In this document: piece by piece, positions 63,609 through 64,000 of the stretch
How positions within the stretch are numbered: the stretch's first letter is position 1
How the letters are laid out: each line of letters begins with the position of its first letter
NCBI RefSeq assembly: GCF_000760935.2
Contig: NZ_CP049744.1
Location: 868,001 to 932,000, forward strand
Length of the DNA: 64,000 nt
Direction of reading: 5' to 3'
Origin: Rhodococcoides fascians A25f
GTDB lineage: Bacteria > Actinomycetota > Actinomycetes > Mycobacteriales > Mycobacteriaceae
Notes under the pieces: model-generated
The model's input: the letters and a program-made list of their open reading frames with translations, nothing else
What the model was told of the DNA's origin: nothing
The model's database searches: none
Position numbers and translations under genes: made by a program

Positions 63609-64000
63609 TCAACCCTCTCGAGTGACGGCCGCGAGTATCGCCGTCAACACTCGAACGGCACCGTCTTTGTCCAGTGGATCGTTGCCGTTTCCACATTTTG
63701 GGGATTGCACACAGGATGGGCATCCGGTTTGGCATTCGCAGGAGACGATGGCGTCCTTGGTGGCGGCGAGCCAATCGGCGATGGCCACGTGGCCGCGGTC
63801 GGCGAATCCGGCTCCGCCGTCGTATCCGTCGTAGACGAAGACCGTCGGCAGCCCGGTGTCGGGGTGTAGAGCCGTCGACACTCCGCCGATGTCCCATCGA
63901 TCGCACGTTGCAACCAAGGGCAGCAATCCGATGGCGGCGTGTTCGGCTGCGTGCAGAGATCCGGGGAATCGTTCGTACGGAACCCCGCTGTGCTCCAACA
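63609..64000 (-). CDS. DEAD/DEAH-box helicase with C-terminal DUF1998 zinc domain, 5' part outside window
   Basis: Only the last 130 residues are present. The segment contains AAEHAAIGLLPLVATCDRWD, TVFVYDGYDGGAGFADRG and the cysteine cluster CECQTGCPSCVQSPKCGNGN, the mark of the DUF1998/MrfA-type helicase C-terminal domain that binds zinc. In mycobacteria the counterpart (Rv3649) lies just beyond the tad genes, in agreement with this position. MrfA-type helicases take part in mitomycin-type DNA repair. The helicase motor domains would be to the right of the window. Confidence 0.92.
   Translation of the reverse strand, partial: LEHSGVPYERFPGSLHAAEHAAIGLLPLVATCDRWDIGGVSTALHPDTGLPTVFVYDGYDGGAGFADRGHVAIADWLAATKDAIVSCECQTGCPSCVQSPKCGNGNDPLDKDGAVRVLTAILAAVTREG

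Overview
The window is high-GC chromosomal DNA from a mycolic-acid actinomycete, most likely a Rhodococcus or close relative. The evidence is gene content and order. From about 25 kb to the right edge the genes run almost parallel to the Mycobacterium tuberculosis block from Rv3683 back to Rv3649: metallophosphoesterase, ponA2, whiB4, the paired ArsA/Get3-like ATPases, DUF4177, RidA, metallo-beta-lactamase fold hydrolase, crp, small membrane protein, nth, TlpA-like, Nudix, marP, ephE, Rv3669-like, acs, dpp peptide ABC operon, Rv3662c-like, SerB-like phosphatase, ssd, tad pilus genes and a helicase. GTG/TTG starts and 4-nt stop/start overlaps are frequent. No prophage, integrase, intact insertion sequence or CRISPR array was seen.

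Left part (1-25 kb) is more accessory. It holds the start of a sugar-type ABC ATPase (cut by the edge), a Tat-exported multicopper oxidase, a 13E12/DUF222 HNH protein, a polysaccharide deacetylase, and a CGNR zinc-finger regulator divergent from an epoxide hydrolase, with two matching palindromes between them. Next come an LpqN-type lipoprotein divergent from a lipoprotein metallopeptidase whose second domain has lost its zinc motif, and a TetR / flavin monooxygenase / GMC oxidoreductase / acetoacetate-decarboxylase-like operon. After these are catalase and Dps (oxidative stress), a HAD phosphatase coupled to a GH15 glycosidase, an SDR and an F420-type oxidoreductase, and a three-gene lantibiotic-immunity-like ABC exporter. 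A tRNA-Pro(CGG) closes the region.

Middle part (25-50 kb) is the conserved core: cell-wall synthesis (ponA2), redox and cAMP-type regulators (whiB4, crp), the nth-tlpA-nudix-marP operon with 4-nt overlaps throughout, and acs. Insertions relative to the mycobacterial order are a YqeY gene, a wax-ester-synthase-like plus Gfo/Idh pair, and an MFS / CtaG-like / GT39 trio. Two abutting Crp-type sites lie upstream of acs.

Right part (49-64 kb) has the dpp oligopeptide importer with a fused two-domain ATPase, a degenerate Fic-fold protein, then two non-coding RNAs on either side of the SerB-like phosphatase gene: a roughly 300-nt Ms1/MTS2823-type (6S-like) RNA with a recognisable promoter and terminator, and a roughly 100-nt 6C (B11-type) RNA with two C-rich hairpin loops. 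The ssd-tadABC-flp-tadE cluster follows. An lldD-like oxidase and a MaoC-type dehydratase gene sit between two copies of a roughly 100-bp GC-rich repeat, one of them joined to a five-unit 13-bp tandem array. The window ends inside a DUF1998-type helicase gene.
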